Source of the DNA: Chromera velia
Taxonomy: Eukaryota; Sar; Chromeraceae
Assembly (NCBI GenBank): GCA_018398765.1
Contig: JAHBMJ010005105.1
Location: 1-64,000, forward strand
DNA length: 64,000 nucleotides
Direction of reading: 5' to 3'
The position numbers were made by a program, and so were the translations under genes. The notes below the pieces were generated by a model, which was given only the letters and a program-made list of their open reading frames with translations, made no database searches and was not told where the DNA came from. Each line of letters starts with the position of its first letter. Position 1 is the stretch's first letter. This document shows, one piece after another, positions 60,957 to 64,000 of the stretch.

Positions 60957-63900
60957 CACTCCCCCGTCTCTGTGAGAGGGCTCCTCTATTTCCCCCTCCC
61001 GTTATCCCTTAAATTTGATTCCTTTTGAGTCTTCCAGGAAACATTCTGACTCCGATGAGTCGACTCTTCTGGGAGGGGGGGGGCATGGCAGAGGAGAGGA
61101 GAGGAAAGAAGCAGATTAACGCACGCTCTCAGAGTCACGAGGGGACAATCCCAATGCCCGCCCACCCTCTCCCTCCGACTCATCAGTGACAGGCAGGTCT
61201 CTCCTCAGTCCCTCACACACGAAAGAGAGAAAGAGGGAGAACCAGCCGGAGGGAGCGCAAGTAGCGACTCCTGACACTGTGGATCAGACAGGATCGCCGA
61301 GGGGGGTATTTCGAACGGAGGAGGGGCAGAGTTCTGCTACAAGTGCTGACTGGGATTGGACTGTCAATCTTATATTCGAAAACTTGCATGCTTGATAAAT
61401 TGATTGATTGATAAGGTCCGTACTGGGTGTCTTCCTGCCATGTTGATCGGCCGCTAGTAGTCGTTGTAAAACTAACACGCAGACCGCATAGTATTTTTTA
61501 CCTGGATTTAACCCTCAATCATCATCATCATCATCACCTGAAAATTTACCATTTTAATAATAATAGTAATAAGTCTATTTTTTGACGTAATTTATCAGAT
61601 TGAATCAATGTGTTTTATTTTTTTTTACTTACATATTACTTATTCTAGGACAATTAAGGACAATAACTTAATTGCAAATTATCTATAGCAAACTACAAAA
61701 ATTTAATGTAACGCTGAATATAACGTTTCGGCTGTGCACTCCATTTAAAAAAACTTTTAAAAAAGTTTTTGCCAGTAGTCTTTTATTTATTTTTTAAAAG
61801 TTTTTTTAAACAATATTTATCATTGATTTGATTGATTGATTGATATGTTTCATCAACTAAAAAGCACAGGATTAGGATTACGATTAGGATTTATGTCTGG
61901 AGGATTGGCCGCCCACCCCAATGCTGAATATCTGACGTGCAGCTTCCAAGGAAAGCGCCTAGACACATCAGACCTCCTTGGCTGGCCCGCACAGGTCTAG
62001 CCTGTGCCGCAAACGGTTTACAATTGAAGAAAAAGCACACGCGGCATGATTTTTCTTTTATTTGAATGACTTTCTGGTTCTAATCTGAGGTCATCTGGCA
62101 GAGAGGCAAAAAGCTTCCAAAAGTAAAATGACTTTTAGTGCTGAAACGCAAGAAAGAAAGGGAGAGAAAGAATGGAGAGAAGAGATTAAGACTAAGTGAG
62201 AGAGAGAGTACGTTTATTTCACATTTTTTAGAGTAACTAAGAACGTTTCTTTTCCTAAAATGCGCAAAGGGGAACGGTAAAGCCGTCTCTCTTCTTATGG
62301 GTTGCTTTTTATCGTTCTGTCTGACTCAGAAAGATAAAGTGACTGTCAGAGAGAGTGACAAGAAAGGAAACTTTAACCAGACTCAGCAAGAAACAAAAAG
62401 AACGAAGAATTGAGACTAAGTAAGAAAAAGAGAGAAGTACTCTTCTGTTTTCTTTCACACTTTTCTGAGTATAACCAAGAACGTTCTTTTTCTGAGACGC
62501 ATAGAGGAGAATAGAAAACCCTCTTTCTTCTTATGGGTTGCTTCTTGTTGTTGTGTTTGAGTCAAAAAGGGTGAGATGACAGAGGGAGTTGCAGAAAAGA
62601 AACTTTCAAACAGAGATGAAAAAGAAAAGGGAAATCAAGAGTTCACTTCTCTTTTCTTTCACACTTTTCAGAGTCAGCACTCTAACGTTCTTTCCCAAGA
62701 TATACAGAGGGGAATAGAAAACCCCCTCTTTTCTTATGGGTTGCTTCTTATCGTTCTGTCTAACTAAGAGAGGTGAAGTGATAGAGGGAGTGACAAGAAA
62801 GATAGTTTTCAATATAACACCCCGCCAGCGCGTACAACACTTTTGTAATATTTAAATAACAATTGATTGACTATCTTTATCCCAGTTTGTCCATTGAGAC
62901 TATGATTAAGTGTCATGACCTCCTCGCAAGAAAGATCGAATTAAGTAGAATTAAGTCCTCCGCAATGGCTACCTCTACTCCTGTCATTTCTTCATGCGCG
63001 ATTAGGCTAAGAAACTTTTAATAAATACGTCTATTCTGCAGATAACGATCGGTAATTAAAGGTTATGCATTATCATGCATACGTTTCGATCATGCGGTGC
63101 GGGACCGTGCGGCATGAGAAAAAAAAATAATTTCATGCAGTCGTAGGATGGAACAAATCGACAAACTAGGTTAGATCCGCCTCTCATACATGGGGACGCG
63201 GCATGCATGAAAAAACCCTCAATCATCATTTCATGCTTTCCGGGGTCTACTTACTAGGGTATACCAGGGTTGTTTGCATGCTTACGTCCGTCAGATCGAT
63301 CAAACCCATGTAAACCCATGAACGCCTCTTTTTTTTTTATCATCCCTCTAATCGTCTCGGAGGGCAGCTCAGCTTTGCGAAGATCATGCATGCACACTCG
63401 TATAACGCGTTTTTTTATTTTGGGGGGGGGGGGGTTCGGATGTATGCATGGTACGTATACGTATACGTGTCGCCCGATTGGGAAAAAGTGCCCCTCAAGC
63501 AGCTCGCATGTACGCGGAGCAGTCAATACGTGTATTAATATAGCCTCGGAGGGCACCTCACTGCATGGCTGCCCGTCCCGCGGGCCCAGGCTGAGATTGG
63601 GCGCTTTTGCATAAACATGCGCATTGTCGAGCCACGCGCGCATAAATTCAAACCACCGATGCCCCCCGAGGCACTCACCCAACCAGTTGGGTGTATCACG
63701 TAAACCCATGCATGGCAAACCCATGCACGGCTCGGCAAGAAGCGCTCATGCATGCAAAAGTCCCCACGCTGAGCCACAGACATGCCACAGACTGTCAGTC
63801 TGTTTCCATGGAAGAAAAACGATACGAAGGTCCGACCGAATTAGCATTAAGCATCCACCTTTGCATGATTGATTCGAGTTCGAGCAGTTTGAGAGACGGC

Positions 63901-64000
63901 AGCAGAGGGTTTTTCTCTTTCCTGCGCGTCCCATGCTCGATCTCATTCGTTTGAAGAGCCACAGTCCGTCCCTCCACAATTCTCCGGGAGACGGCTTCTT
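60957..64000. other. Terminal intergenic region
   Basis: Mostly AT-rich, with (TTGA)n tracts at about 61396 and 61828, an imperfect tandem repeat at 62.15-62.81 kb, and GCATGC-rich sequence at 63.0-63.8 kb. I see no gene that I can support. Confidence 0.55.
62150..62812. repeat. Imperfect ~200-236-bp tandem repeat, about three copies
   Basis: The module ttcttatgggttgctt recurs near 62292, 62529 and 62731. Each time it is preceded by a gagg(a/g)gaatagaaaacc-like or equivalent segment and followed by a GTGA-rich purine tract. Spacing is about 236 and 203 bp. The copies are diverged, and none carries a long open frame. Confidence 0.65.

Overview
The window is nuclear DNA of a eukaryote with split genes. 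Nearly every gene has GT-AG introns of about 150-950 bp whose phases fit exactly once exons are joined. The long intergenic stretches are AT-rich and full of microsatellites. A ferredoxin precursor begins with a secretory signal followed by a Phe-led transit region, the targeting pattern of a red-derived complex plastid. Together with CD36-type, AAAP, anoctamin and ankyrin genes, this points to a photosynthetic alveolate or relative; a chromerid alga such as Chromera velia is my best inference, not a demonstration.

Layout. 1-5.2 kb: non-coding, with repeats and one possibly degraded coding stretch. 5.2-12.5 kb (-): nine-exon anoctamin/TMEM16 gene, about 1409 aa. 13.1-13.8 kb (+): plastid 2Fe-2S ferredoxin, divergent from the anoctamin. 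14.6-16.1 kb: a MITE-like element and a long CA/CAGA satellite. 16.3-18.4 kb (-): single-exon MYND zinc-finger protein. 20.5-24.1 kb (-): seven-exon CD36/LIMP-2-type scavenger receptor, divergent from a five-exon AAAP amino-acid transporter (24.9-28.5 kb, +). 29.8-34.2 kb and 41.4-45.8 kb (-): two paralogous genes with the same exon plan, in which ankyrin repeats lie on both sides of a conserved domain that I read as HET-like. The second copy carries an in-frame stop and frameshifts. 35.4-38.4 kb (+), between them: a secreted coiled-coil protein with pieces of the bacterial/phage tail-collar (microcystin-dependent-protein type) domain. 46.6-50.0 kb (+): Ser/Pro-rich disordered protein. 50-53 kb: transposon-like repeats. 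53.3-61 kb (+): one or two unrecognised multi-exon genes, with candidate ultra-short introns. 61-64 kb: AT-rich, with a tandem repeat.

Functional reading. The first half is dominated by membrane proteins (a putative Ca2+-regulated lipid scramblase or channel, a lipid/lipoprotein receptor and an amino-acid permease) plus a photosynthetic electron carrier. The most unusual part is 29-46 kb, where two ankyrin plus HET-like genes flank a tail-collar gene of bacterial type. By analogy with fungal HET and other ankyrin-sensor proteins, this could be a recognition or incompatibility locus; that is inference only. Exon coordinates come from splice consensus, frame continuity and family similarity, without transcript data.
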